From contig CM041465.1 of the NCBI GenBank assembly GCA_023213395.1, positions 97,037,741 through 97,101,740 on the forward strand: DNA of 64,000 nucleotides. Direction: 5' to 3'. Every line of letters starts with the position of its first letter. The first letter of the stretch is position 1. This DNA comes from Cycas panzhihuaensis. Its lineage: Eukaryota; Cycadophyta. Positions 1-12,317 of this stretch are shown piece by piece. Below the pieces are notes generated by a model. That model saw nothing but the letters and a program-made list of their open reading frames with translations, was not told the origin of the DNA and searched no databases. A program made the position numbers and the translations under genes.

Positions 1-2096
1 TCATATGATGAATCCATCGTTTGTGATTCCCCTCTACCATTCCTTTCTAATGAACTAATAGAGCCTCTTATCTTCAACTAGGAGCTTGAAACCAACCAAC
101 CTCCCATTATCTTTGACCACTTTGGGAAAATAAGTCACTTATAATATTAATACTATGATTTTGACTCCTCAGGTTATTCACTTCATTTATTTCATTGGTA
201 GTATTTCCCAACTTTTAGGAATGGCATGGACACTACAATAAATAGGTAAGTGAAGGTATACTTTATGACTCTTTACTCTTCATTGATTTCTTATATTATG
301 ATCTTAAATAATGGATGTATATTTTTGCTTACTTGTTTTGATTGGTAAGCCATGTATACCCTTAGTTAATGATGAGCATGATTCTAATGATTGGCCATTG
401 GTCCACCTATTATGCTTCTTGAGTTAGAATAGGTGCTTACCTACACCTACAAGATCCTTCTAGTCTCATTTTGATTTATTTTTATATTCTATTTTATTAT
501 TAACCTATTTATGATGATTGTATTTTCACCAAGACTTTACCACTAATGAGTTTTTGGCATATTTGCATGTATTTTTCATTAAATTACATTGTCTATAATC
601 AAATTACTTTGAGTTTTCCTTACAACAGGAGTGTTATAAAATATCTTGCAATACCATAAATATCTTTATGGTATGATTGTTGCCTACCTAGATTTAGGTT
701 TGATAGTGATAGTCAACTCATTAATCATTCATTATCAATCTTAGATTAGCTATGTCAACTCCAAATTAATTCTTGTCAATTTTGCGTGGTCCAAGAGGCC
801 ATGTCATATCTAAAATCCCCTTTCCCATGTGGTTTTTACATAAATTCATGAGCATGTCCCATGGATATGTTCCCTTATTTTCTCCCACATTGTGGGCTAA
901 AAACCACTTTCCTTAGCCTCATCCTCATCTATAAATCCCCTTACTTTTTAATTGGAATGGGAGGTCAAGTTGAGAAGTTAAGATAATATCATCATGCTAC
1001 CAAATTTTCATGAGAAATAGACCTTCTTCATCCATCTTGCGGTTTGTTACTTGCATGCTCGGAGATATACCTTTTCAACACCATTGAAGTGCACTCAAGT
1101 GGAGCATCATTAGTTATTAATAACCTCTACTTCATTGGGATGAGGTAATCCTCCCTCTATTGTATTAGTAAGATCATTTAATTACTTTCTTTATGTATAT
1201 TAGGTTTATTTCTTAGTAGGTTAAGCATTTCTTAGTCCTACCTCTCCTTTAGCATTTTAAGCATTTCTTAGTTCTATCTCTTTATTACCTTTTAAAATGT
1301 AAGATTAAGGGGATATTATAAGAAAGGATAGAACCCAAGTATATCTTAGAGAGCTTACTATATTTTGGGGATATAGAACTAAATTTATGGCTCCATTTCT
1401 CCCTCCCATTACTAGGTTGGTTTGTATATCTTATTTGCTCATTTACTATCACGTTTTATATGAGGTATTACATGGATATGATTTTGATTGGTTATTAATT
1501 TTTATCTTGTAGGTATAGCATTTAATTTATTACAAGAGTTAGGAAACTAAGTAGTCATCCTCCCACCAAATAGAGCTTGAGGTCACCCATCATATTAACT
1601 CCTTATGGTGAGGATGTATTAGAGGTAAGTTCATCCATTATTGGTTATGCTTATTTTCCTCATTTTGAGTTACTTCTATAAACTTTTTCCTATCATAACT
1701 CCATTTGGTAAGAAGAAATATTGCTAGATTTTCTTTAGAAGTCTTAAATTAGAAAATACCAATTTTTATTTATACCATGTCTTGACTTCACATTTTATAC
1801 ACCAAAAGAGGGATACATTGAAGGAACACACTACATCAATTCTAAGTGTGTCTTCTTCCTTCCCCTCTCATTAATTTCTTTTAAGCAAACAAGAGAAGAA
1901 AGGAATTAAACCAATAAAAAAGAAGAAGTAAAAAGAACCTAATTAGGCCCTCTTTATCTTATCCCCCCTCTTTCTCTTTGAAAAAAAAGTAAAATTGAAA
2001 AAAAAAGAAAAGAGAAAATGGTTTCCTTCCATTCGCTCTCTCCCTCTTCTCCCTAGAAAAAGAAAGTTAATTTCTTTTTCATAATTATTTTGTTTG
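1..2096. other. AT-rich LTR-like sequence outside E1
   Basis: No open reading frame of note is seen. A stretch near 202-250 (TATTTCCCAAC, then GGAATGG and AGGTAAGTG) resembles the start of the E2 LTRs (TGTTTCCCGGC, AATGG, GGTAAGTG), which suggests this is a decayed LTR of a Tat-type element beginning near 202, with internal 3' sequence before it. A possible TATA box (TCTATAAATCCCC) lies near 930. The rest does not align convincingly by eye to the other long LTRs here, so the assignment is weak. E1 is inserted at its right end. Confidence 0.3.
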
Positions 2097-2101
2097 TTTT
2101 C
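2097..2101. repeat. E1 left target-site duplication TTTTC
   Basis: TTTTC directly precedes the left LTR and is repeated at 45663-45667 after the right LTR. Five bases is the usual size for gypsy integrases. Confidence 0.8.
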
Positions 2102-2389
2102 TATTTCACCAAAACTTAGCTCTTAATCAATATTCATACTCATTAACAAATATTTTACTTGATTTTATTTAATCTTGATTTATCAAAAGCTTGTTCTATA
2201 TTGTATTAAATCATGTTTTGGTGAAATATAGTATTAAGGGGGAAATGTTTCACCAAAACTAGGCCCTTAATCAATCTTCATGTTCATTAGCAAATATTTT
2301 GCTTGATCTCATTTAATTTGATTAATTGGAAGCTTATTCTATATTGTATTAAGTCATGTTTTGGTGAAATGTGATATTAACTTTATGGG
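2102..2389 (+). repeat. 144-bp tandem duplication at the head of the E1 LTR
   Basis: Units start at 2102 and 2246, each with (C)ACCAAAAC, TTAATCAAT and AAATATTTTNCTTGAT. The same duplication with the same 144-base period starts at 38745 and 38889 in the right LTR, so it existed before the last transposition of E1. Confidence 0.8.
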
Positions 2390-4514
2390 TGATTTATCTT
2401 GGATGATGATGATTATATTATTATCCTTTTACTTGCCGATGAGTGAAAACTATCGCAACATAATCTCATCTTTATGTTCATTTTAACTCATTTTTTCTCC
2501 TTAAAATATTCCCTTGTTTCATTCTTTCTCTCTTGATTTTAATCTTTATCATTTTTTTTTTTTAGGCTTGTGCTTAAGCTTTCACCCCTTCTAGACTGCT
2601 CTTTTTCAGTGATGGAGTTATTTATATTTAAAATTTCTTGATAAATATTTATTTTAACTTTTGAATGATTAATTTTTATCTTTTATTTTATCACATCTTT
2701 TGTTCTTCCAAAAATGTGATTGATTGTGTTTTATTAAGAAAATTATATTTTTTGTTGTTAATAAAATGCGATCGTTTATATTTTTTACTATCATGTATGC
2801 AATTTTTTTTAAAATAATATGTCAATTTTATATGCCATTACTCAAATTTGATGAAGACCTACTCCATTCATGCCCATAACCTTCTAAAACCTTAGAGAAA
2901 GCATTCATTTGAATATTATAAGTTTGGTGGTATGTTTTAAAGACGATTTTCTTGGAAATTGAGAGGTTTTCTTTGTGATTTTAATCCCCATCTTTGAGAA
3001 AATGAAAAAGAAGTCAAGAGAAAAAGATTTAAAGATTTGATTATTGCTTGTATGTTATTCAAATTCAACTTGCTATTACTTATTGAGGTACTTAGTTTGT
3101 TATAATTATTTACTTCAGGCTTCATGTCTTTGGTAAAGTCTTTTCCATTGTTTTCCCCTTTGGTTTATTATTGTTTTGATGACTTTTTGTGACTAAATAT
3201 ACCTCTCTCTTTTATTTGATTTTTAAAATTCCTTTACCTATATTTTTTCCTTAGAAAATCTTGGCTAAAAGGTTAGCCCTTTATGCAAAAGTAAGGGAGT
3301 AGACTATTGTGAAGAGAAATCTAGTTCTTCACCTATAAATATAGTTACTTCATCCTATTCATCTTAGCTACCCAAGCTTTCTAAGAGATTTTAGTCTTAC
3401 CTCTTCTTCCTTGGCTATTATTGAGCTTACACTTCTCAGTTTTCTTCCTATTTTATGTTTATTTTAAGAAAAAAAATAAGAAAGATTGGTCATAATAAAG
3501 GGAGATAATTATTCTAAGGCAAAAATTCATTATTGAAGTAAAATTTTCAAAAATTGTTGGTACTACATTCCTTAACTCATTTCCTCTTCATTTTCTCTAT
3601 TTTCAAAAAGGGAATGTCTATGCATAAATGATAAATCTTTGTAGAAAATAAGCTTTGCATGAGGTTCAAGGATACCATGGTGCCTAAAAGCTCCATGAGT
3701 GATAGAATTTCCTTATGATTTCTTTGCAATAGTATCAATATATAACTAGTTGCATATGAGTTTAATAGGCTACAAGTTATCTTTCCTAACTAAAATCATA
3801 TTTAAAATTTCTCACTTCCATTTAAATCACTTTTAAAGTTTGAAATAACATGTGAATGAATTGAAAAGTTTTATATAAGCATAGTATGTTATTTTAGCTT
3901 CCATCAAATTGCATATAATATTGCATGCCATAGTGTATATATCTCATGTTTGTTACTTTTTATATATTTGAAAAGAAGTATGTTTTGCATATTTAGAAGA
4001 TTTCATCTCTTTCATTTTGATGTTCTTTGTTAAAAAAAAAAAAAAAAAAAAAAAGAAATAACATGCATGGTTTACTTCCTTAGATTGGCTTGAAAGGGTA
4101 GTTAGATCTTGTTGTTTCGTTATTCTTTCTTTTGCATTCTTTAAAAACATATCAAACCTTCCATTGCTTAACCCTTTTATTTATTATAGTAAACCTAAAA
4201 TGTTGAAACAATATAAGGAAAGAAGTCCCTAAGAAGAATACAAAAAACATTATCAGTGTAATTCTGGACTTAGAACTTCTCTATTTACTTATGTAGGCTA
4301 GTGGATCCTAGTACTCCTCCTTATATCCTAGCCTTTCATCATCATACATATATTCAAAACAAATGAAACAAATAGGCAGAGACTCCTTCTTAGGAGTTGG
4401 TAAAGGTAGTCCTTAGGTTCATATAGGCTTCTTTATCTCTTGATCTAGACCTGAAACAAAGAAAACACAATGTCATTAAGGTATACTTGGCCTAGGCCCA
4501 ACCAAAGCATGCCA
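2102..4514 (+). repeat. E1 left (5') LTR
   Basis: About 2.4 kb, starting TATTTCACCAAAAC (decayed TGTTTCACC) and ending AAGCATGCCA. It aligns along its length with 38745-40197 plus 44628-45662. Its first 144 bases are repeated in tandem (2102 and 2246), and the second copy is preceded by a purine run AAGGGGGAAA like a polypurine tract. A poly-A run lies near 4032-4056. There is no real coding capacity. Confidence 0.88.
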
Positions 4515-4520
4515 TCTTTT

Positions 4521-4538
4521 TGGCGACTATACTAGGGA
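4521..4538 (+). other. E1 primer binding site, tRNA-Arg type
   Basis: TGGCGACTATACTAGGGA lies six bases after the LTR end. It resembles the complement of a plant tRNA-Arg 3' end (TGGCGACTCCACTGGGGA), the primer commonly used by Ogre/Tat elements. The mismatches are largely transitions. Confidence 0.75.
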
Positions 4539-4560
4539 ATTACCATTTGTCTTTTTATTT

Positions 4561-7155
4561 AAAGTAATGGAAACTACACCTCCTACCCAAAGAAGATCAT
4601 TGAGACTTCAAGGCCTCCCACCTAATTTTTAACTTCAGCCCTCACACTCCACTCATAAAGTTTTGTCTTCTTATATTAACCCTTTAAAACACCATATACA
4701 TGATACTTATATTTATCCTTTCAAAGATTTAACCAAGTTGTATGAGATACTCATGAAGTAAGAATATACTAAACCTTCTCAATTTGATAGTGGTGCTCCT
4801 CTTATGAATTCTTCCTTTATATAAGAAAAATCCCTTCCCACTAAAGTATCCTCATCTTATTATGAGTCATTTCTTACTAGGGTCCCTACTTCTCTTCATA
4901 TGCTTAGACATCAAGATCGTTTTTACCCAGAGACTCATACCATGACATCCTCTCCTAAACACTATTAATTTAATTCATTATGTGAAGGATATTATTCCAT
5001 ATAGGTTGAGATTTGTATTCTCCTAATGCTAACCAATCACCCTTACCTTCCCATCCTCCTTCACCTAGGTTACTCTCTCCTCCTTTAGGAGAGGTTGATA
5101 ATCATAAATCAATTCATTCTCAACATCTTCCCTCACCTCCCATGTTATAAGTTTAAATCCACTCTTCTTGTGTAGTATCTTCTACATATGAGGGAACCTC
5201 TACTATAACTATTCAAGGTAATCTTATCCCTTCTCATGTCCTTAACCCTTAACCTATCCCACAACCTATCTATTTGTATCCTAGTAGAGTAGTCTCTTCT
5301 CACCTCATTATAACCTTAACTTAATTATCACCCTAGGTTTCTTGTAGAGTTATATCTCAAGGTGTTAAACATCATATCTCTTCTTCTAAGGTGGTAACTT
5401 TAGTTTCCTCTTTCCAACTTGTTCCTCATTCTTATCCCATTCATCCCCATTCTTTAGTTAGTGAATCTTAAGCTTTGGGATTGGTTAATTCTACTTTGTC
5501 ATCTTATGTCCCTAGATTGATCCTGTAACAAATGCCTTTTCATTTATTCAACCCTATTTTCCCTAAATAACCTATTCCACAAACCAACTCTATGGTAAAT
5601 CCTATAGCTTAGTTTAACTTCCTATCTTATCTTCTAAATTATTCTTTGCCTCAACAACAACAACCTATTTCCTCTACCACCCCATGCCCACCATTCTTAC
5701 CTCAATGTTATATAATGTTGATACTACGGAAGCCTTTCTTAGAATATATGAGGTATCCCTTCTTGCGTGAGGTCTTACTATCCCCTATACTTCCACTTTT
5801 ACCTGAGTTACCTAAATTCTTAGGTGACTCTTCTTAAGATATAGCCTCCTACATGTAAGCATTTGTGCCTGCTTGTGCTAACTTTATGCCATATGACTAT
5901 ATCATGATAAGCATGTTCCCTAAATCACTTTAAGATAATGTGTTGAACTAGTTTTATTACCTCCCTTCTTCTTCTATTATCTCATTCCAACAATTGGTTG
6001 ACTTCTTTATCAATTACTTTGATGTAGTAAGGCCTTTTGAATCTAACATTAAATAACTTTTAGCTATTAAACAAAACCATGATGAAACTTCTAGACACTT
6101 TGTTAGGAGATTTTAAGACTAGGTATATACATGTTATTCTTGACTTAATCCTAGACTCCTTTTTTATCTACTCACTGATGCTTTGAGACCCCATGTTTAT
6201 CTTGAAGTACTTAAGCTTAGCCCTCAAACCTATAAAGAGGTTGTTGATCGATGCTTAATATTAGAAACTTTTAAAATATAAGTGGATATTTAAAAGGTTG
6301 AAAAATCTATCCCTTCTAAAGAGACCATTAAAACATCCAAGACTTCTCATTCTAATCCAACCTATGATTATATCACTTTTTCTATTAGGTTATTGGAGCA
6401 TGTGATCAACACTAAGTTAATAATCTTATAAAAAATTAGCTTACTTAAGAAACAAAAGTTATTCATCTTACTAATGGAAAAAGAAACAAGTTCCACCTAT
6501 ACCTTATCCTCTTTTTAGGAAGATAAAGTGGTATCTTTATAAAAAAACTGACACCCATGATAAAAGTCGATGCCATATGGTTTAAGCCATGGCCCAAAAT
6601 ATAAATACTTAAACAAATTGAGTTTCTAAAGCTCCTTAAGATCAAATGGTTAATAAAGACCCTCTATCTCAACATAAAGATAAGGAAAATAAAGATGATA
6701 AAGGCAAGGCTAAATAGATTCAAGATAATAAAGGTAAACCTTCTAGTTCTAATTCATTGAATAATACAACTATTACTCCTAATTCTTTAATGAAGCATGC
6801 TAATAGTTAAGCTCGCCCACCTCCTAAAGGTGGTGAGACTAAGAGAACTATTAGCATGGTGGAGATAAAGAAAAGTGCAAGTTTATTTAAATCACTTAAT
6901 AATTTGATATCTAAAAATCCTGACTCTTTACCTCTTGTTCCCCCTCATCCCATTAAGTTTTGATCCATTCCTTCTAGTTTAAAGGATAGGTCATTTTCCT
7001 TGGTTGATAAGTTAGAGATTATTCCCACTGGTATCTCAATTATTGATTTACTGAAATGTTATCTTGAGTAATATCAGCTCCTATTTAACACATTAGGAGT
7101 AACCATCATAGTTGGTTCATCTACTTCCATGCTTTCTTTTGACTTAGCCATGTTG
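4561..7155 (+). pseudogene. gag: E1 gag (decayed)
   Basis: Remnant of the nucleocapsid/capsid polyprotein, which packages element RNA in cytoplasmic particles. The region starts soon after the primer site with Pro/Ser-rich sequence (about 4900-5850). The Retrotrans_gag core is readable at about 5980-6290: it has the INYFDV motif, then NHDETSRHFVRRF, then an LRPHVYLEVLKL-like stretch ending ILETF. The same motifs occur in E2 (11240-11400) and E3 (47840-48130). Internal stops are frequent and mostly of the C-to-T or G-to-A kind (TAA or TAG where Gln or Trp is expected). A lysine-rich segment follows at 6640-6760. E2 is inserted at the 3' end, between gag and protease. Confidence 0.75.
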
Positions 7156-7160
7156 TCTAC
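7156..7160. repeat. E2 left target-site duplication TCTAC
   Basis: TCTAC precedes the TG of the left LTR and recurs at 20403-20407. Confidence 0.92.
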
Positions 7161-9690
7161 TGTTTCCCGGCTTAGAATGGATCTGAATCACCACTCGGGT
7201 AAGTGCGGTATGTCTCGGCATTATCATCACTTTTATTCTTGATTATGCCTTACATATTTGCGTGCGTATGGCTTTGTGGGCGGCACGGTCGTCGTCCACA
7301 CCTATGTTTAGCCTATGACGACTATAGGGGGGCACAATCTTAGCGAGTGTGGCACCACAGTGACCGTATTACTTCCGCATCGCCTCCTCTCTCCACGGAT
7401 CCACCGGGTTTGCGCCACCTCCACCCGTGTGATGTCTCATCGTCGCTTGGTTAGCTTGCCACCTCATTTTGGGGCCCTATTTCTGCTCCCGTGGGCCCGT
7501 TTCTTGGCTTGTTTGCTCCCGGGTGGGTGTTTTAGTTGTCCTTTAGCCTTTTCGGTCGTTTGCCCCCAGCCTGGACCGGTTGGTGGGCCCCATTTGTGTC
7601 TCAGTGCGTCTGCCGGAATTTCTGTGATGCCACAGATCCGGCTTGATCTTGCCGCTAAAGTTTGACGATCTGTTGTCTCTGCTTGTTTTTAAATCCGTGG
7701 TGGCAATTTCGCATTTATTGCGAAGCGCCACGTGGTTCGCCCTTTTCTCCCTCGGTAGTGCCCTATTCGCGTACTTTAGGGTTTTGCTTTAGTACTTAAA
7801 CATCTTTTGGCTCGTTTTCAAGGATCTTTGGGCTCACTTTTGGAGTTACTCTCAAGAGGAACACTCTCCTGCTCTGCTCTCTTCTCTCTTCTTTGCTGCT
7901 GGACTGCACTCTTCATCTGGCCTTGACTCTCCTTTGGCTTGGTGAGACATTCTCTCGGCCCTCAGCCTTGGAGAGGGCTCCTTTGAAGCGGTTTCACTGC
8001 TTTTCTACCAGGCGATCCACGAGTTCCCGTTTGCAGTGTGTTTCCCATTCCACCTCCATAGCGGGGCCCTAGCACGCTTCTATTCAGATCTGTTGTTTGT
8101 TCCAGCCCTTCTTCGCTGTCTTTTGGCTGGGGCAAATCCCTTGCCTCCCTTTCCAGGTACTCTTCACTTTGTATTTGTTCTTTGGTGATATTTACACTTC
8201 AGCTTATTTGTTCTCATTTGTTGCTTGAGAGTTGGTTTTCCTCCCTCTTGAGGAACATACCACTCTCCCTCTGCTTCTTACTGCGTTTCTGTCCAAAGGC
8301 GGGCGTTGAGGAGTTGCTTAGGCTTTGGACTGGACCTGGGTGGATTCAGCACCACCTTCCACGCTCCCAGCGGCTCAAAGCCCTCAAAGCCTCCCTCTCG
8401 CCCGTGCTACTCTTGGCTTGCAAACAAGGGTTGAAGGCTCCTTGGTTGCCCAAACCCATTTGTCACAAGTTGCAGCGCTGATTTGGGACCCTTTATTCAG
8501 GTTTGGGTGCCATCCATAGGCCCCAACCGCGGGTTCTTGCTCACCGTTGCTCCCGGTTGCGGTTTGCTCCCGTAGCATCCCGTTCCCCCGTGGGTGTCTT
8601 TGGGTCTTTCTTGCCCCTTCTTGCAGTCGTTTTCCAGCCTTGAGTCTTGACTTTCTCCTCGCTGCCCTGTGGCTCTTGGGGAGAGGTTTGGGCACCATTT
8701 GCGGGAGGTAGGCCACTCCGAGGCTTACCTTGTTGTTTCCTTTCATTTGGATTGTTCTTCTTTGGTATTTTCCTTATTGGACTAACGCTGATGCATGTAC
8801 ATTTAGACTCTCGTTTATGTTGCTAGACATATATTGCTAGATCTTTGTGTTGCATATAGGTGTTCTCCCCTCGGTAAGAGGGAGACCTTTGTTGCTTACA
8901 GGTACTCGGGACGCGCGGAGAACGTTGCCCGTTGCCCCCTTCCACCGGTAAGCGTCCCTTGCATGTGTCATAGTTTATGCTATCTCATTTGCCGATTAGC
9001 GTTTCTTTCCTTCCTTGGTATCGCATTTATTTTTCTGGGAAGGTAAGGAAGCCCCTTCGCTTGCTACATTTCACATCCCAGATGCATGGAGTGGTTGGGT
9101 GCTCCTTCTGAAGGCTACGCCATCTCTCACGCCTTCGGCCAAGGTGCACACTCCGTTCCTCTTCGCCCCCCCTGGTCTTTTTTCCTTCTTCTATTCTTTT
9201 CCTAGTAATTAGAACATCGAAAGATTAAAAGGGAAAATTGCTTTTTGTATTGGTTTGCGATTTGTTTGCCTTGTTGCATGTACTTTTGTTATTCGTAGGA
9301 GAGGTTGTAGGAGTCTTCTTCTCTCTTACCCTTCCTCCCTCTTCCTTAACCGGCGTGGCGCCTTGCCTCCGCATCGCTCGTATACAGGTTAGATTGCATA
9401 GGATTGTTCTTGGCCTATCCTTATTAGGTTCTTTCTCTCTCCTTCCGGCCACCCAAGGGTGGGAGGGGCCTACTCCAGTCAACAGGGTTGTCCTCACGTA
9501 TCTTCGCCCTTCGCTCAAGGTGGTGAAGGGTCACCCAAGAGTAGCCATACTCCATTGCGGATCCGAACTCGGCTCCCAAGACGGGCGCCTCTGCGTGGTA
9601 GTTGCTTGCCTTGTAGGTTCCACTTCCCACCGTTTCGTCACCATCTCTCCTCGCGCTATCGATCAAGGCGGTTATCCGTAGTGGCGTCCA
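7161..9690 (+). repeat. E2 5' LTR
   Basis: 2530 bases, TG...CA, collinear with the right LTR (2535 bases). It contains a conserved hairpin with a G-box (7700-7735) followed by ACTTTAGGGTTTTGC, and a GGAAGGTAAGGAAGCCCC block (9039-9056) that is also found in the decayed LTR at 58935-61860. Differences from the 3' LTR are largely small indels in CG-rich words. ORFs inside it are not genes. Confidence 0.95.
7700..7735. promoter_or_regulatory. LTR hairpin with G-box, E2 5' LTR
   Basis: GTGGC and TTCGCA pair with TGCGAA and GCCAC around a TTTAT loop. The right arm runs into CCACGTGG, which holds the plant G-box core CACGTG. The copy in the 3' LTR (18425-18461) keeps both stems. A promoter or leader role is inferred from position only. 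Confidence 0.45.
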
Positions 9691-9706
9691 TGGCGACCAT
9701 TCGGGG
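9691..9706 (+). other. E2 primer binding site, probably tRNA-Arg
   Basis: TGGCGACCATTCGGGG begins right at the LTR end. The first seven bases match a tRNA-Arg complement (TGGCGAC), and the rest fits with gaps. tRNA-Asp (TGGCGCC...) is a weaker alternative. Confidence 0.6.
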
Positions 9707-9939
9707 CGCCAAGAAGGGGAGCTAGTCTCGCTCTCTTGGTTTCGCTACTCTGTGTGATCCTATCTATACATCTTGACCTCCACGTTGGGCCCCCAACGCG
9801 CGTGTTATACCATTCCTTCTCTTTTCCTGACATCGTCGGTCGACCTTGCATGCGCCGTTTCTCTCGTCGTTGCACTGTCCTACCCCTTTGTTAGAAGACC
9901 CCGAGCTGACCTTCTTGCCTCGTCGGATCCCATCCGACT

Positions 9940-12130
9940 ATGGAAGGGTACTCTTCCGATTGGACCTACCACGCTTCGGTTATGGAAACCCAAGCTCTTC
10001 CTTCTGTCATTCCGGAGTCCACCCAAGAGGGTGACGACTCCTTTTACTACCCGATCGATCAACACCTTTCTTGTGCTCCCCATCCTTCTACCCACGCCGT
10101 AGAGGGATCCGTTCCTCCTGAGGATTGCCACGCAGTGGGCGATTTTTATGAGGAACCTTCAGATGGACATGCCTTGTTCGAGGTCCCGATCACCTCTTAT
10201 GGGTATGTGGGGACTCCTCCTGTTGACGTGCTTGAGGCTCTTGACGGATGCCGCGGTGCGGCATGCTCTCAACCACGTCCCGAATGGCTTGAGGGTGTCT
10301 GCAGGGAGCCTCTTCCTCCGCTGCTCTTCCCCCTCACGCTCCATCCTCGTCCGCCTTTCTTGTGACAACAAACCCTTTCGTGCCTACGCGTACGCCCCAT
10401 TCGTTTCCTGCAGTGGGGGCACGTGTGGCACCTTCCATCCCTTATCAAGGTCCTAATGCCTTAGGGCCTTCTCACGGTGTGTCTGTCCCTCAACTGGGGG
10501 TTAGCATACCCGTTCCCGATCCAACTAATGTGCCGTCCCCCAATCTTGCACATGCTGCTCCTAGTGGGCCTAGTCGCCCTGCTAGCCTTCCACCACGGCG
10601 GTGGGATTCGTTCCCACGCATCCTCCAACCCAGCTCGTTGGTGCTTCTTTCTACGTTCCCCCAGGGTATACTTCTCAACCTTGGGGCGGGTAGGGGAAGC
10701 CGTCTTCTGTTATGGGGTGGATCCGCTCCACCCCTACGGAATGGCCCCTCCTACGGGTGGCCCGTATGGGCGTAACCCTGCCCGCATCCCTCTTGTCCGC
10801 CATCCAATGCAGTTCCATTCGTTGTGCCTTCGCAAGGAATCGACTCCCTTCCAAGGCGCCTTTTCCACGCCTCTTGTCGTGAGGTGGTTCCTCAAGGAGG
10901 GATGGGTGTCCTACCCCCATCCGCTCCTGCGCGCCACCCACTGGACGTTCGTTGATCCTACGGTTGCGTGCAAGGCGCGCCTTCGTGGACTTTAGGTCAA
11001 CCCCTCTCTCGGTTGAGGCGTTGCGAACCAACTTGCCGCCTCATCCTCACAGTTCCTAGATTCGATGGGACTTCGTCAGAAGACCCGGAGCATGTCCGTA
11101 GTTTCTACATGGCATGCATCGATTACTAGGCTTACGACCATATTTTGATGAAACTCTTTCCTCGATCCTTGCGGTGGCGCCCTTAAATGGTTTTATCGTC
11201 TCCCCGCCCACTCGATCTATTCATTCCAAGAATTGGTGGGCGAGTTCATCAATTACTTTGATGTAGCTTCGCCCATTCGAGGCGGGATGAAATCCCTTCT
11301 CTCGCTCAAACAAGGTCACGATGAGATGAATCGTGACTTTGTGCGGCGATTCCACGATCAGCTTCACTCCACCAAGGCGACCTTGCGGGAGGCAAGCGGG
11401 ACCTGTTTGTCAATGCGCCGTCCGAAGTCCACGTGGAAGTCCTCAAGATGGGGCGACCACGTGTGATTCCGCGATCGCCAAGTGCTTGGCGTTGGAGGCT
11501 ATTGAGATCCAAGCTGGTCTCAAGAAACCTCTTAAGCCCTCACAACGCCGTGAGGCACCACCCCCTACCAAAGACGCTAAACCTTCTCGATGCGGTCTTC
11601 CTCTCATCCCACCGAGAGGACCTTAGATCCCCTCACATATATCGCTCGTTCGGCGACGATGAAGGAGCTCAAGCTTCAAGGTCCTTCGTCTCCTACTTCA
11701 AACAAACAAGTCCAACAAACTACCCAAGCTCCTCTTCCGGGAATGGGAACGCATGATCCTCCCAAGCGAGAAGGTCCGACCCTCCGCTTGAGAAGAAGTG
11801 GTGTTCCATTCATGGGGATTGCTTCCATGACGATTCACGTTGTAGGGCCCAGCATCCAAAGGATGCCCCTCGACGCGATTCCTCTCCCAAACGGCAAACG
11901 GGCCTCAAGGCCTAATCTAGACCAACCTGTTCACAGGGATCCGTTCCCTAAACATGGGGAACGTGATCGCAACCTCCAAACCAAGAACAATCGTAGCAGG
12001 AAGATCACACGATCCCCGCCCTTCCGCGACAAAGGGAAGGGCGCGAACTCTTCTTCCTCTTCTCGTTCTCCTAGCCAGTACTCCGTCGCCTTCACGACCC
12101 GAATAGGGGAAGAAGGTGATTCGGTTTGAA
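9940..12130 (+). pseudogene. gag: E2 gag (frameshifted)
   Basis: Encodes the structural protein of the particle. The first open stretch (9940-10365) starts at an ATG and is acidic and Ser/Pro-rich; a second (10362-10775, another frame) is Pro-rich. The Retrotrans_gag core lies at about 11056-11400: PRFDGTSSEDPEHV at the start, a stop in the middle, a frameshift near 11180, then FINYFDV and DFVRRFHDQLHS in the 11233-11466 frame. A Cys/His knuckle (CSIHGDCFHDDSRC) is encoded near 11800-11850, and a basic, Ser-rich tail ends at about 12130. At least four frame changes are needed to read it through. Confidence 0.82.
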
Positions 12131-12317
12131 GCAACTCGACTTTCGCCCTTACGCGATCTCAAACCGCTAAGGAAGCGGAGGCTGGGTTCTTCTGTTTCTT
12201 CCGATCCTTAGGAGACCCTTCCTCAGAAATCCTCTTTCCCCAAGGTTATTCACTGCGGGTCGTTCACGACTTTGAAGGGCACTTACCCAACCCGGGAAGG
12301 GTAAACCCTTCTCCGTC

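Noticed and set aside
3953-4150. 65-codon frame over a poly-A run
   Set aside because: Homopolymer reads as poly-Phe; the region is E1 LTR.
4521-4538. Possible tRNA gene fragments at primer sites
   Set aside because: Only the 3' complement of tRNA is present directly beside LTRs, as expected for primer binding sites; no cloverleaf.
8384-8746. 120-codon minus-strand frame, with a similar one at 19224-19472
   Set aside because: It lies in the E2 LTRs and is repeated only because the LTRs are; the two copies differ by frameshift, so coding is not conserved.
9238-9681. 147-codon frame and its overlapping neighbours in the E2 5' LTR
   Set aside because: The region is LTR with a diverged, frameshifted counterpart in the 3' LTR, and no domain is recognisable. 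GC-rich composition explains the open frames.
11917-12162. CRISPR or operon-like organisation in GC-rich part
   Set aside because: No direct-repeat/spacer array and no ribosome-binding-site pattern; the sequence is a plant retrotransposon.
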